Positions 25,062 through 35,700 of a stretch of DNA of 64,000 nt are shown piece by piece. The position numbers and the translations under genes are program-made. The notes under the pieces were generated by a model that saw only the letters and a list, made by a program, of their open reading frames with translations, was not told the origin of the DNA and did not search any database. Each line of letters starts with the position of its first letter. The first letter of the stretch is position 1. The stretch lies in NCBI GenBank assembly GCA_028293125.1, contig JAQGPJ010000058.1, positions 1-64,000 on the forward strand, written 5' to 3'. This DNA is from Verrucomicrobiales bacterium. Lineage in GTDB: Bacteria > Verrucomicrobiota > Verrucomicrobiia > Verrucomicrobiales > V1-33.

Positions 25062-28000
25062 ATGATTGCCCCCCGCATTCTCCATCTGTTCTCCGTCCTG
25101 CTGGCCTTGGCCGGGGGTGCCGCCGCCGCTCCTCCGGTGATTGATTCTTTCACCGCGGACCGGACCGTGATCCGTCCCGAAGGAACGGTGAAACTGCAAT
25201 GGAGCATCACCGGAGCGGTGAGCGCCACGCTGAACCCCGCCCCCGGAGCCGTGACCGTGCCGTCCGGGGAAATTGTGGACTATCCGCTGGAGACCACCAC
25301 GTATACGCTCCGGGCTGTGAACGCCGAGGGCAGCGCCACAGCGACGGTGACGGTGGCCATCCCGGACCACGTGGGCGTCACGGCGGAGGCATGGTCGGTC
25401 AAACAGGCTTTTGCGAACACTGCCACTCTTGGCATTCTCGACAACCTGACCAAGGCGGACCAAATTCTGGGAGCGACGGATGGCGATACCAGACTGTCGA
25501 AGGCCTCTGTCTCCGCGGCGAATGTTCCCTTCATCGACTACGCCAGTCCCGCCGGGGGAGTTTTCACCTTCAACCGCGCCGCCCCCGGCGGCGGGACCGG
25601 CGACAACTTCGCGATCCGCGCCACCGCCACGCTGGTGGTGAACGTTCCGGGAACCTATAACTTCGGCATCAACAACGCCGATGGCGGGCGGCTGCTCATC
25701 GATCTGAACCGAGACGGCGATTTTTACAAAAATCCCGCCGTCACCGTCTTCGATCCCGCGTCCGACATCTACGATACCGGAGAGGCGGTCATCACGGACA
25801 ACACGCTGCATACGGCGGCGACCTTCAGAGGGCCGGTCACGCTGGCCGCGGGCAAATATGCCGTCGAATACACCTTTTTCGACCAGGCGGGAGCCATGAG
25901 CGGAGAGGTGTTTTATGAGCTGAACGGCATTGAGTATCTGCTGGAGGCAACGGTGGAGGACACCCAACCCCCGACCCAGGACCTGATCATCAGCGAGTTC
26001 CTCGCGGACAACAGTGAAGGTCTCCGGGATGCGGACGGCTCGCGCGAGGACTGGATCGAAATTTACAACGGCACCGCGGCCGCGGTGAACCTGCAGGACT
26101 ACTGGCTGAGTGACGATGCCGCCCAGCCGGACAAGTGGCGGTTCCCGGTCGGCACCATGGCTCCGGGCACCTACCGCCTGGTATGGGCCTCCGGCAAAAA
26201 CACCGTCCTGGGAAGCGGGGAGCTCCACACCAATTTCAAGCTCTCCGCGGGGGGAGAGCCGCTGGGGCTTTACAAATCCAACGGGGCGGGCGGTTACACC
26301 CGGGTCAGCGGCTGGGATACCTTCCCCGCGCAGCACACGGATCATTCGTATGGCTTTTACGGTTCCGATCTGAAAGCCGGCTTCTTCAACACTCCCACGC
26401 CCGGCACCATCAACAATGGCGGGTACGACGGATTTTCACCGCCGGTGCAGTTCAGTGTGGACCGCGGTATTTACTCCACTCCGCAGACCCTGACCCTGAC
26501 CCTGCCTCCCGGGATCACCGACCCGCAGAATTTTGAAATCCGCTACACGGTCAATGGCTCTGCCCCGAGCCTGACCAATGGGCTCGTCTACACGGCCCCG
26601 CTGCCTCTGGACAAAACCAGCGCCATCCGCGCGGTGGCGGTGCGTCCCGGCTGGAGAGTCACGGATGTGGACACCCACACCTTCATCTTTCCCGAGGATG
26701 TGCTGACCCAGACCGCATCCAAAGCCACCGCCCTTGGCTTTCCGGCGTCCTCGGTGAATGGCCAGGTGTACCGCTACCCCATGCAGGCGGCAGTGGTGAA
26801 CGCGAACCGCGAGGGTGTCAGGCAGGCGCTGTTGAAGGCCCCCACCCTGTCGATCGTGATCGACCAGCGGTTTTTCAGCAATGTGACCACCGGCATCTAC
26901 TCCACTCCCGCCGCCCGCGGAAAGGAGGTGCCCTGCTCCCTGGAGCTGCTGAATGAGGACGGCACCGGCACCGGCCAATTCCAGATCAACTGCGGCCTGC
27001 GGGTCCGCGGTGGTTTCAGCCGGGACGCCAACAATCCCAAGCACGCCTTCCGCTTCTTTTTCAACGACGACTATGGCGGTCCCCTGAACTACCCGATCTT
27101 CCAGTCCGAAGGGGCGGCCCAATTTGAGAAGCTCGACCTGCGCACCTCGCAGAACTACTCCTGGGCTTACCAGAATGACAACAAAAACACCTTCCTGCGC
27201 GAGGAGATCAGCCGGGATCTTCAGGGGGCCACCGGCCAGCCCTATTCAAAGTGCCGCTACATGCACCTCTATATCAATGGAATCTATTGGGGCCTGTATG
27301 ACACCGATGAGCGCTTCGACGCCTCCTTTGGCGAGGAGTATCTGGGCGGCAGCAAGGACAATTACGATGTCGTGAAATCCGCCGGCAGTGCTGCCAGCTA
27401 CAACACGGAGGCGACCTCCGGCTTTTTCGACACCATCCCGGCCGGCTTCAGCCCCCGCCCCGGCGATGCCGCCTGGAGCACCACCCAGTCCGCCTGGCGG
27501 GTGCTGTGGGGCCGGACCCGCGCGGCCCGGGCCACGCCCGCAAACGCCGATACCATTTTCTGGGAAATCCAAGGGCTGCAGCCGGACGGGAAAACCAGGC
27601 TGGCGGATGGCCGTCCCCCGCTGCTGGATGTGGACAACCTCATCGACTACATGCTGGTTTCGTTCTACTGCGGCAGCTTCGATGCCCCGCTCTCCACCTT
27701 TCTGAACGATGCCTCCAACAACTGGTTCGGTTTCCGGAATCCTGAAACCGGCCGGGGCTTCATCTTTGGAGTCCATGACTTCGAGCACGGCATGGGAGCG
27801 GACCGTGATTGGAGGAGTTTTGACCGCACCGGCCCTTGGTCCGGCACGGGGACGACCGTCAATATCTACAATTCCCTGCCCGCCACGGACCCCATGCGCA
27901 TCTTCCGGAAGCAGCCTTCGTGGCAGAACAAGTATGGCTCCGGCGGCACCTTCCTGAAGAGCAACCCTGCTTATCTTCACGAGGATCTGGCCTTCAGCAG

Positions 28001-29552
28001 CCAGGAATACCGCACACGGGTTGGGGATCGGGTGCAGAAGCACTTTTTCAACGGGGGCGCGCTTACGGACGCCGCGGTGCTGGCCAAACTGGAGGTCCGG
28101 CGCGCCCAGCTGGACCCCATCATCCTGGCCGAGCAGGCCCGCTGGGGAAACAATACCAGCCTGACCAAAGCCGCCTGGAACGCGGAGGTCACCTTCCTGA
28201 AAAACTGGATCGCCCGCGGATCAGTGCCGAACAATCCCCTGACCACGGCTTTCGCCACCTACGGCCGGGGGAACACCATCGTCACTTTGCTGCGCGGCTA
28301 CGTCGACGGCACACCCAAGCCGCTGTACTCCCCCGTGGACGCCCCGGTGTTCAGTCTGCAAAACGGCGCGGTGGGTGCCGGCAGTCCGCTCACCATCACT
28401 ATCCCCGGGGCCAACACTCCCGCGGGAACCGTTTATTACACTCTGAACGGGGAGGACCCGCGGCTGCCCGGCGGAGCTATCAACACCGCCGGGGGCGCGG
28501 TGCCATACACCGGCCCGCTGACGCTGAGCAATACTTCAGCCATCAAAGCCCGCGTCTGGAACGGCACCGCCTGGAGCGCCCTGGTGGAGGGGCTCTGGAT
28601 CACCGGGGTCCCCGCCTCCTCCGCCAATCTGGTGATCACGGAGATCAATTACAACCCTCCCTCCGGCGCGGGCACCGCCGCCGACCCGCAGATGTATGAG
28701 TTTGTGGAACTGCAGAATGTCAGCGGCGCGCCCATCGACCTCACCGGCGTGAAGTTCACCTCCGGCGCCGCCTTTGATTTCCCCATCGGCTATGTGCTGG
28801 CGGGCGGCGCACGGGTAGTAGTGGTGAAGGACCCCGCCGTTTTTGCCAGCCGGTATCCCGATGCGTCCTACCCTGGCCTGAGCGGGAAGACCCTGGGCGG
28901 CCTTACCGGTTCCCTGTCCAACAGTGGCGAGCACCTGATGTTGAAAGGCTGGGATGGAAAGGTGATCAGGAATTTCACCTTCAGCGACGCCGCCCCCTGG
29001 CCGGCTGCGGCCGATGGCGGGGGACCAACTCTGGTTTTCTCCAATATCTCCCCGGCCACTCTTGATGCGGGCCTTCCTGCCAACTGGTCCGCGCACACAG
29101 TGGGGCTGGGCAACCCCGGCGGGCCGGATCTGCCCGACCCGCCCTCCGGCACCTTTGCGGCCTGGGCCGCGCAGAACGGCACCAGCGCTGTGGCCACCGG
29201 GGACCCTGATGCGGACGGTGTGCCCAATCTGCTTGAATACGCTCTCAAAGGCAATCCCTCCGCCCCGGATACCGCAATCCTGCCGACCGCCGGTCTGATG
29301 TCCCTGACCGTTGACGGGGTGGCCGGCGACTACCCGGTGCTCACGTTCAAAAGCCGGACGGATGCCCCGGACATCAGCACCGCGGTGGAAACCTCCACCA
29401 CGCTCCAGGAAAATGGCTGGGCCGCGAACGCGGTGCTGGTCAGTCGGCAGCCCGATGGCCAAGGCATGGAGACCCTGGTTTACCGGGCACCGCTGTCCCG
29501 TGCCCAGGCACCGCGCCTCTTCCTGCGGCTCCGGGTCAGTCTGCGGCAATAA
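25062..29552 (+). CDS. Giant secreted CotH-kinase / lamin-tail-domain protein
   Basis: Starting at the ATG at 25062, the roughly 1,496-residue product has a signal peptide (1-23) and an Ig-like segment. A lamin-tail domain (about 307-410) is followed by a chitobiase/hexosaminidase C-terminal-type beta domain (about 463-545), the CotH kinase-like core (about 592-950), a second such beta domain (about 1086-1180) and a second lamin-tail domain (about 1188-1340). The end is a DPDADGVPNLLEYAL module. CotH proteins are atypical kinases in spore coats and, in some bacteria, extracellular proteins. The core has FRFFFNDDYG and YINGIYWGLYDTDER, but the expected VWDFDRALG motif reads VHDFEHGMG (about 904-912). 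Catalysis may thus be altered or lost. A transferable role in polysaccharide or surface binding is inferred only from the domains. Confidence 0.88.
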   Translation: MIAPRILHLFSVLLALAGGAAAAPPVIDSFTADRTVIRPEGTVKLQWSITGAVSATLNPAPGAVTVPSGEIVDYPLETTTYTLRAVNAEGSATATVTVAIPDHVGVTAEAWSVKQAFANTATLGILDNLTKADQILGATDGDTRLSKASVSAANVPFIDYASPAGGVFTFNRAAPGGGTGDNFAIRATATLVVNVPGTYNFGINNADGGRLLIDLNRDGDFYKNPAVTVFDPASDIYDTGEAVITDNTLHTAATFRGPVTLAAGKYAVEYTFFDQAGAMSGEVFYELNGIEYLLEATVEDTQPPTQDLIISEFLADNSEGLRDADGSREDWIEIYNGTAAAVNLQDYWLSDDAAQPDKWRFPVGTMAPGTYRLVWASGKNTVLGSGELHTNFKLSAGGEPLGLYKSNGAGGYTRVSGWDTFPAQHTDHSYGFYGSDLKAGFFNTPTPGTINNGGYDGFSPPVQFSVDRGIYSTPQTLTLTLPPGITDPQNFEIRYTVNGSAPSLTNGLVYTAPLPLDKTSAIRAVAVRPGWRVTDVDTHTFIFPEDVLTQTASKATALGFPASSVNGQVYRYPMQAAVVNANREGVRQALLKAPTLSIVIDQRFFSNVTTGIYSTPAARGKEVPCSLELLNEDGTGTGQFQINCGLRVRGGFSRDANNPKHAFRFFFNDDYGGPLNYPIFQSEGAAQFEKLDLRTSQNYSWAYQNDNKNTFLREEISRDLQGATGQPYSKCRYMHLYINGIYWGLYDTDERFDASFGEEYLGGSKDNYDVVKSAGSAASYNTEATSGFFDTIPAGFSPRPGDAAWSTTQSAWRVLWGRTRAARATPANADTIFWEIQGLQPDGKTRLADGRPPLLDVDNLIDYMLVSFYCGSFDAPLSTFLNDASNNWFGFRNPETGRGFIFGVHDFEHGMGADRDWRSFDRTGPWSGTGTTVNIYNSLPATDPMRIFRKQPSWQNKYGSGGTFLKSNPAYLHEDLAFSSQEYRTRVGDRVQKHFFNGGALTDAAVLAKLEVRRAQLDPIILAEQARWGNNTSLTKAAWNAEVTFLKNWIARGSVPNNPLTTAFATYGRGNTIVTLLRGYVDGTPKPLYSPVDAPVFSLQNGAVGAGSPLTITIPGANTPAGTVYYTLNGEDPRLPGGAINTAGGAVPYTGPLTLSNTSAIKARVWNGTAWSALVEGLWITGVPASSANLVITEINYNPPSGAGTAADPQMYEFVELQNVSGAPIDLTGVKFTSGAAFDFPIGYVLAGGARVVVVKDPAVFASRYPDASYPGLSGKTLGGLTGSLSNSGEHLMLKGWDGKVIRNFTFSDAAPWPAAADGGGPTLVFSNISPATLDAGLPANWSAHTVGLGNPGGPDLPDPPSGTFAAWAAQNGTSAVATGDPDADGVPNLLEYALKGNPSAPDTAILPTAGLMSLTVDGVAGDYPVLTFKSRTDAPDISTAVETSTTLQENGWAANAVLVSRQPDGQGMETLVYRAPLSRAQAPRLFLRLRVSLRQ

Positions 29553-30051
29553 GGATGCCACTAACACAGTCATGAAGCCCGGAATTTGGGTGCCGGGACA
29601 TCACTGCAACCCATGAAAATCAAGGCAGAAGCCACAAACGCCTCAAATTTTCCACCTTTTTCCAGTCCGGGATTGCGATTGAGTCAGAAGCAGTCCATCC
29701 TAGAGACGTGAGCAAGGCCGGTGCAACTATTCCGGCATGGAGCATCAACCCGGCCCCGGCGCGAAGGAGTCCCAACCGGAAGACAGGGGCGCATTCTCTA
29801 TTCTGCTCAGCCGAGGAAGCCAGGAGAATCATCTCATCGCAGCCCATGATTTTCTTGCCGGAGAAATTGGCTCAGGTGCGGACGAGCCTTGGACACCTGA
29901 GCGCTGACCATTGATCCGCGATAAACAGACCCTCCTGCTCCGGGAATGGTCATTGAGGCACAGGCTGTGGATTGACCCGAATGATTTGGGCCGACCCGAG
30001 CCGGGACGAATGGAGCACGACCTTCTTCCTGAAATGGAGCCGCTGCGGCGT
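29553..30051. other. Gap between CotH gene and methyltransferase remnant
   Basis: No intact gene is recognised in this roughly 500-base stretch. Several short open frames on both strands have no continuous protein-like sequence. It may hold the decayed 3' part of the methyltransferase gene that is visible from 30342 down to 30052 on the minus strand. Confidence 0.35.
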
Positions 30052-30342
30052 TTATGGAAGGTGACAAAAGGCGCAGGCTTTGGAAGGCAGCCAGTTTGTG
30101 AGGAGAATCTGGTTTCCGGGGTCCGCATTCCGCTTGATCCCCGTGACGCGGTATCCCGCCCCGGCCAACCTATGGGCATGGCGTCCCATGCCGCAGCAGA
30201 CATCCAGGATGCACTGATAGAGCGGAAGGGGACACACGGACCGCACGGACGCGCACTCCTGCTCCGTGCCGGCGGAGGGTATGGCCCGATGGAAAAATTC
30301 AAACCACTCCGGCGTGTAGGCGTTGGGTTTCCTGTGCTGCAT
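30052..30342 (-). pseudogene. Truncated class I SAM-dependent methyltransferase remnant
   Basis: The minus strand from the ATG at 30342 gives MQHRKPNAYTPEWFEFFHRA and, after a degraded stretch, LPLYQCILDVCCGMGRHAHR, LAGAGYRVTGIKRNADPGN. ILDVCCGMGRHA is an excellent SAM-binding motif I of class I methyltransferases, and the family normally has about 250 residues. Here the frame stops after about 96 residues. The acidic residue expected after the TGI strand is lysine (TGIKRN), which would weaken SAM binding. No matching continuation was found in either other frame, so the gene appears decayed. It lies between the first CotH gene and accC. Confidence 0.6.
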
Positions 30343-30590
30343 CGCAGGGAATCTGGACCGGGCAGAGCTGGCAGGCAAAGAGAAGAGGCCGGCACAGTTT
30401 TCCGTTCCGCCACCGGCCATCAAAGCCCCGCCCGCCGGGAAACGGCAGCCGGGAAACAGATGGACCGCTCCGGAAAGAGACCGGAGGCCGGCGGCGCAGG
30501 AATGACCAAGCGGGGGAGCAGTTCCCAGCCCCCGTACGGCATCCCCGGCTTTGGAGAACCGGCTCAGCCCCCTGTTCCGGCAGCCAGCAA

Positions 30591-30620
30591 CCAATAACTA
30601 ATAACTGACAACTAATAACC
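30591..30620. repeat. Heptamer array at the 3' end of accC
   Basis: Four consecutive 7-base units CCAATAA (30591-30597), CTAATAA (30598-30604), CTGACAA (30605-30611) and CTAATAA (30612-30618), followed by CC, lie just past the accC stop at 30628. No facing copy was found, so this is a single-arm member of the repeat family in this window. Confidence 0.75.
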
Positions 30621-30627
30621 CCATCCC

Positions 30628-31989
30628 CTACCCCACCCCCCGGGGCTGCTTCTGCAGGAACTGCTCCACCCAGCCGATGTTGTAGTTGCCGCTCTTGAAG
30701 TCGCTGTTGTCCAGAATGGCGTGCTGGAAGGGGATCGTGGTTTTGATGCCTTCGATCTTGAACTCCAGCAGGGCGCGCTTCATACGGGCGATGGCGATGT
30801 CACGGGTGTTGCCAGTGACGATGAGCTTGGCGATCATCGAGTCATAAAACGACGGTACTTCGTAGCCAGCGTAGATATGGCTGTCGACCCGCACGCCGCG
30901 GCCGCCGGGGGCGTAGTAGTTGCCGATGCGGCCGGGGCTGGGCGCGAAGTTGTTATAGGGGTCCTCAGCGTTGATGCGGCACTCGATGGAGTGGGCGCGG
31001 GGCTCGGCCTTGCGGACGTGCTCGGAAAGCGGCTGGCCGTCGGCGATGCGGATCTGCTCCTTGATCAGGTCCACGCCGTAGACCTCCTCGGTCACGGGAT
31101 GCTCCACCTGGATGCGGGTGTTCATCTCCATGAAATAGAAGTTCTCGTGCTCATCCACCAGATACTCGATGGTGCCGGCGTTGACATACTTGATCTCCCG
31201 GCACAGGCGGACGGATGCGTCGCACATGCGCTTGCGGAGCTTCTCGCTGATGAAGGGGGAGGGGCACTCCTCGATGATCTTCTGGTTCCGGCGCTGGAGG
31301 GAGCAGTCGCGCTCGCCCAGGGCGATCACATTCCCCTTGGTGTCGCCGAGGATCTGAATCTCGATGTGGTGGGGATTCAGGATCAGCTTCTCCATGTACA
31401 TGTCCCCGTTGCCGAAGCACTTTTCAGCTTCGAGCCGGGCGCTGGAGAAGGCCGCGCCCATGGCGGCCTCATTGTGGACTGCCCTCATGCCCCGGCCGCC
31501 GCCTCCGTTGGCGGCTTTGATCATGACGGGATAACCCATGATGGCGGCGGCGGCGAGAGCCTCCTTGTCATCCTTCAGACACCCATCGGTGCCGGGAGTG
31601 ATGGGCACCTTCCACTTTTTGGCGGTGGCGCGGGCGCGGTTCTTGTCGCCCATGATCTCGATGGTGTCCGCGTTGGGGCCGATGAACTTGATCTTGCAGC
31701 TCTCACAGATGCGGGCAAAACGGGCGTTCTCGCTGAGAAAGCCGTAGCCGGGGTGGATGGCGTCCACATTGGCCACCTCCGCCGCCGCGATGATGCGGTC
31801 GATCATGAGGTAGCTCTGGCTGCTGGGCCCCGGGCCGATGCAGATGGCGTCGTCCGCCAGCTGCACGTGCATGGATTTCTCGTCGGCCTTTGAATAAACT
31901 GCCACGGTGCGCACTCCAAGCTCCTTGCAGGCCCGGATGACACGCAGGGCGATCTCGCCGCGGTTGGCGATCAGAATTTTATTGAACAT
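30628..31989 (-). CDS. accC: Acetyl-CoA carboxylase, biotin carboxylase subunit
   Basis: The 453-residue protein is a complete AccC: it starts [20 protein letters not shown], has the ATP-grasp glycine-rich loop [12 protein letters not shown] and the later [19 protein letters not shown] catalytic segment. It carboxylates the biotin carried by AccB using ATP and bicarbonate, the first half-reaction of fatty acid synthesis. It follows accB by 44 bases on the same strand, forming the usual accBC operon. Its stop codon is beside a heptamer repeat array. Confidence 0.97.
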   Translation of the reverse strand: MFNKILIANRGEIALRVIRACKELGVRTVAVYSKADEKSMHVQLADDAICIGPGPSSQSYLMIDRIIAAAEVANVDAIHPGYGFLSENARFARICESCKIKFIGPNADTIEIMGDKNRARATAKKWKVPITPGTDGCLKDDKEALAAAAIMGYPVMIKAANGGGGRGMRAVHNEAAMGAAFSSARLEAEKCFGNGDMYMEKLILNPHHIEIQILGDTKGNVIALGERDCSLQRRNQKIIEECPSPFISEKLRKRMCDASVRLCREIKYVNAGTIEYLVDEHENFYFMEMNTRIQVEHPVTEEVYGVDLIKEQIRIADGQPLSEHVRKAEPRAHSIECRINAEDPYNNFAPSPGRIGNYYAPGGRGVRVDSHIYAGYEVPSFYDSMIAKLIVTGNTRDIAIARMKRALLEFKIEGIKTTIPFQHAILDNSDFKSGNYNIGWVEQFLQKQPRGVG

Positions 31990-32033
31990 GAAGCGGATGG
32001 GGTCGGATATCCCGGTAGGTGCGGTGCCGGAAA

Positions 32034-32549
32034 TCAGGAGGGCCGGATTTCGAAAAGCGGGGTTTCATACTGCACGGCGGTGGCATCCTCGGCCAGCACG
32101 CGGGTGATGACCCCGCGGGCTTCGGCCTTGACCTCATTCATGACTTTCATGGCTTCGATAATGCAGACGGTGGTCCCCACCTCCACGGTGTCACCCACCG
32201 TGACAAACGGCTTTTCGCCCGGACTGGTGGCCCGGTAAAAGCTGCCCACCAAGGGTGAAAGGATCTGCGATGTGCCCGAGGGGGCAGTGGTGGATTCCGA
32301 ACCCTCGTCCGCGGAGCTGTCGCCCTGCCCCGCCGCTTGGAATCCACTGTCCTGGGGGCCTGCGCCTCCCAGGAAAACCGGATGGGGAGCGGGGACAGAG
32401 ACGCCGGAGGATCCCAGCTTTTCGACCATGGTGTCGAAGTCCACACCCTTGCGGAGCTTGATCTTGAACCCCTCGCGCTCCAAATGGAACAGCGACAGGT
32501 CGTTGCGTTTCATCATTTCGATGATCTGGCGAATCTCTTTCAGGTCCAA
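32034..32549 (-). CDS. accB: Acetyl-CoA carboxylase biotin carboxyl carrier protein (TTG start)
   Basis: The 171-residue carrier protein ends in the biotinyl domain with the biotinylation motif EAMKVMNEV, preceded by a flexible alanine/proline/serine-rich linker, and it begins [20 protein letters not shown] as AccB proteins do. No ATG in the frame is near the conserved start. The TTG at 32549 is preceded by AGGAGG (32555-32560) with 5-base spacing, and the conserved N-terminus starts there, so TTG is preferred. The ATG at 32720 would add an implausible 57-residue leader. It works with AccC downstream in the same operon. The carboxyltransferase subunits are not in the window. Confidence 0.94.
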   Translation of the reverse strand: MDLKEIRQIIEMMKRNDLSLFHLEREGFKIKLRKGVDFDTMVEKLGSSGVSVPAPHPVFLGGAGPQDSGFQAAGQGDSSADEGSESTTAPSGTSQILSPLVGSFYRATSPGEKPFVTVGDTVEVGTTVCIIEAMKVMNEVKAEARGVITRVLAEDATAVQYETPLFEIRPS

Positions 32550-32554
32550 AATTG

Positions 32555-32560
32555 CCTCCT
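32555..32560 (-). promoter_or_regulatory. Shine-Dalgarno site of accB
   Basis: On the minus strand this reads AGGAGG, 5 bases before the TTG at 32549. It is one of the few strong Shine-Dalgarno sites in the window and decides the accB start, because no other initiation codon lies nearby. Confidence 0.85.
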
Positions 32561-32763
32561 GGTCTGGTTTGAGTGGAATGGAAAAACGTGGGTGACAGCC
32601 CCTCCCTGTCACCGGTCCGGCGGCAATGAGGGAGGCCGAGCATAGTTTTTTTAAGCACCCCGTCAAGCCATGTCTGCGCTTTCCGGCAACAGGGCGGCTC
32701 CACTCCGTGGAACGCGCCATTCAGAGCGGCAAGATGCCAGGAAAACACAGGCCGGCGCACTGC

Positions 32764-35700
32764 TTATGAGGGCGTGGCGGTGACCTGAAGACGGAGGAAA
32801 ACCCGGAGGCCCGGCGTAACCGGCAGCGTGGCGCGGCGGATTTCCAGCCCCCCTTCCTGACCGGCGGCAACATCAGTCACCGCGGTCCATTGCGTAAGAT
32901 CCGGCGACTGCTGCAGCTGCCACTGCACACCCGAACGGTTCAAAGGCCGCCGCCAGGTGCAGATGAGGACAGGGGCTCCGTTTTCATCCGCCCCTGTGGT
33001 CAGCACCGGCAGCATGGCGGAGGCGCTTCCTGGAATCAGCGGATCAGTGTCAAAGGCGTATTCCAGCAGGTTGCCGAGGCCATCACCGTCAGGATCATCG
33101 GAGACCGGCCCGCCATTGGGGAAGTGCTCCGTCAGCCATGAAGCATAGGAGGACGGCGGCGGAGTGGCGAAATCACCGGGCGTGGGGACCTGCGCTGCCC
33201 AGTTGGCGGCCAGACTGCCATCGGCGGCGGGAATACGGCGGTTCAGGGAAAGGCCATTGCCCGTGGTGTCCGGCCAGCCGTCCACACCGCTGCGCCACGC
33301 GGCCCGGTCCTCCTGAGTGAGAGGCCGGTAGGCGGGTTCCCCGGCGGGCGCGGGCGCGGCGCGCAGCAGCCGGATTTCTCCCCCATCCCCCAGCGGAGCC
33401 GCGGCGGTCCAGGGACCGGAGACCGGCACCGCTGTGCCGATTTGATAGTGCTGACGGAAGGCGGCCAGTTTTTCCGCATCCGCCGGCGCGAAGGGCAGCA
33501 CCACCAGCCGTCCGCCGGCGGGGATGGTCTCACTGGCGGCGAAATCCCGCGAGACCGCGCCGCGCAGCTGCCAGGATTCCAAGGAAATGACGGTGTCCGT
33601 GGGATTGAGCAGCTCGATGAAGGACAGATCCGCACCGCCGCCCCCGGAGGTGGCCGGGCGCTGGATTTCCCTCACAATCACCGGACCGCTGCGCACCGCG
33701 GCATTGGCAGCCCCCAGACCCGGATACGGGCGGGCGGCAGAGGTGGTGTCCAAAAGAGTCTGCACTGCCGACGGTTCAAACAGGCCGGAGCCATCGGCGC
33801 GCAACCCTTGGGACTCATTGAGCCGCATGGGGCCGTAATCCGCCTGCGAGGCCACCCGCAGACCGCCGCCGGCATCGCGGGAGATCAGCCGGACGCTGCC
33901 ACCGTGCAGGCCATCCAGCGAAAAATCATTCGGTCCCGGTCCGCCGGGGGAAGCGGCGGGATTCCACGGCCCGTTGGGGTTGAAGCTGGTCTCCGTGAAC
34001 ACAGTATAACCGTCAGGAGGCAGGACCGTGCCCGCCGGGATGCGGAACTTCTGCACGGCGTCCAGTGTGGGATACTCCACGGCATCGGTCAGAAACCAGC
34101 CGCTGATATCCACCGGCCCGGCACTGATGTTGTGCAGTTCGATGCCGTCCACAAAAGGAGTCGCCGTCTCCGCCAGCAGCTCGCTGACCACCACCGGGGA
34201 TGCCGCGCCGCCGGACCCGCCGCCGGGCGTGCCATTGAGGGAGGCGGAGGCCGCCCAGTTGGCCGGCAGGGCCTGCTCCGCGCCGCCAAAGGCCGTGCCC
34301 CGGTATTCCAGCGCTGCGCCTTTGCCGTCCGCCGCCGCCGGCCAGCCGCCTTGGTCGCTGTAGGTGAGGCTGATCACCGCCTCCCCCGCCCGGCTGAGCA
34401 GTTGGATGGCCTCGCCGGAGTCCTTCAGATTACCCTTCACCCACTCGCCCGCGATGAGCCCGGAGGCGGCAGTGCCGTAGCGCAGCTCAAAGGCGGTGCG
34501 GTTCTTGACCAGCAGTACCGATTGGCCCGCCGCCAGGGAGCGCAGGCCGAATTTGAAAGCACCGTCAAAGGGAGCGCCCGCGGGGAACCCCATGTCCACC
34601 AGATTCACCGCGCGGGTTCCCGTGTTTTTGATCTCCAGCCACTCGAAATCCGTGTCATCAATCCCCGGCAGGGCCGCCAGTTCGGCGACCGTCGGAGGAA
34701 AAGGATGATAATTGATGGCGGCCACGGAGAGATCCCCGGCGGCGGCGAACTCCTCGCCCACCAGATAGACACGCCGCAGCGGCGCGCTCCACGAGATGCT
34801 GGAGGCCCCCTGCGGAAACGGCGTGAAGGTGGACTGCCGGCGGGCGGTCAGCAGGCTGCTCTGATTGATGGCCACCGGTCCCGTATAAGCCGTGCCGGTG
34901 CCCGGCACAGCACCTCCGAAGGGGCGCGGGTCCGACCCGTCCAAGGTGTAGCGGATGGTGCCGGCACCCGTCAGGGCAACCGCCGTGCCCGCAGCCAGAA
35001 CCCCGCTGGCGGTGCTGGTGGCCGGCGGGGCCGGGGCGCGGCCGTCGATGAAATTGACCCGCGAGCTGAGCCAAGTTTTCATGGCGGTGATCTCATTGAG
35101 ATACACACCGCCGGAGGGCGTGTTCTCGCTCCAGCGCGCGGCGTCCCGGGCCCCGGCGGCATTGCCGATCTCCGCGCCCATTTGATCCGCCAGGGTTCGC
35201 AAAGCATCCGTGGCCAGTGGTTGGCCGGGCTGCCGCAGCGCCCACCAGCGGTCCACCCAGTCCTGCACGAACTGGGGATCCTTGAAGAGGCCTCCCCACC
35301 AGTCGCGGTCAAAGAAATACTCAATGCTGTTCCAGCTGGCGGGATTGGAGTCCCGCCCGTCGTCCGATCCCAGCGCCCGGTCAAAGTCCCACACCGGCCC
35401 GGCGGAGATTTTACCTCCCCGCTCCTTGAAGTAGAAGGCGCTGAGGCGCAGGGCGTCAACGTTCATGGCCAGGGAATTGACGATGTGGTGGTCCACAAAG
35501 GAGCCCACATCGATCAGATCCCGATACTGCCGGGTGGCGAACTTGGCGGCGCGCTCGCGGAACAGGGTGTCGTTGAAAGGCTTGATGGCCTGGTTCTGGA
35601 GATAGTCGATCTGCTCCGGCTGGTCCACGTCGGGGTCGGGCTCCACGACCACCAGGGACTGGCCGCTCTCCGGGTTGGGAAACGTGCCGAGGCCGAAGGC

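Noticed and set aside
29620-29847. Small minus-strand open frame as a gene.
   Set aside because: Composition and lack of homologous motifs do not support it; it more likely belongs to non-coding or decayed sequence.
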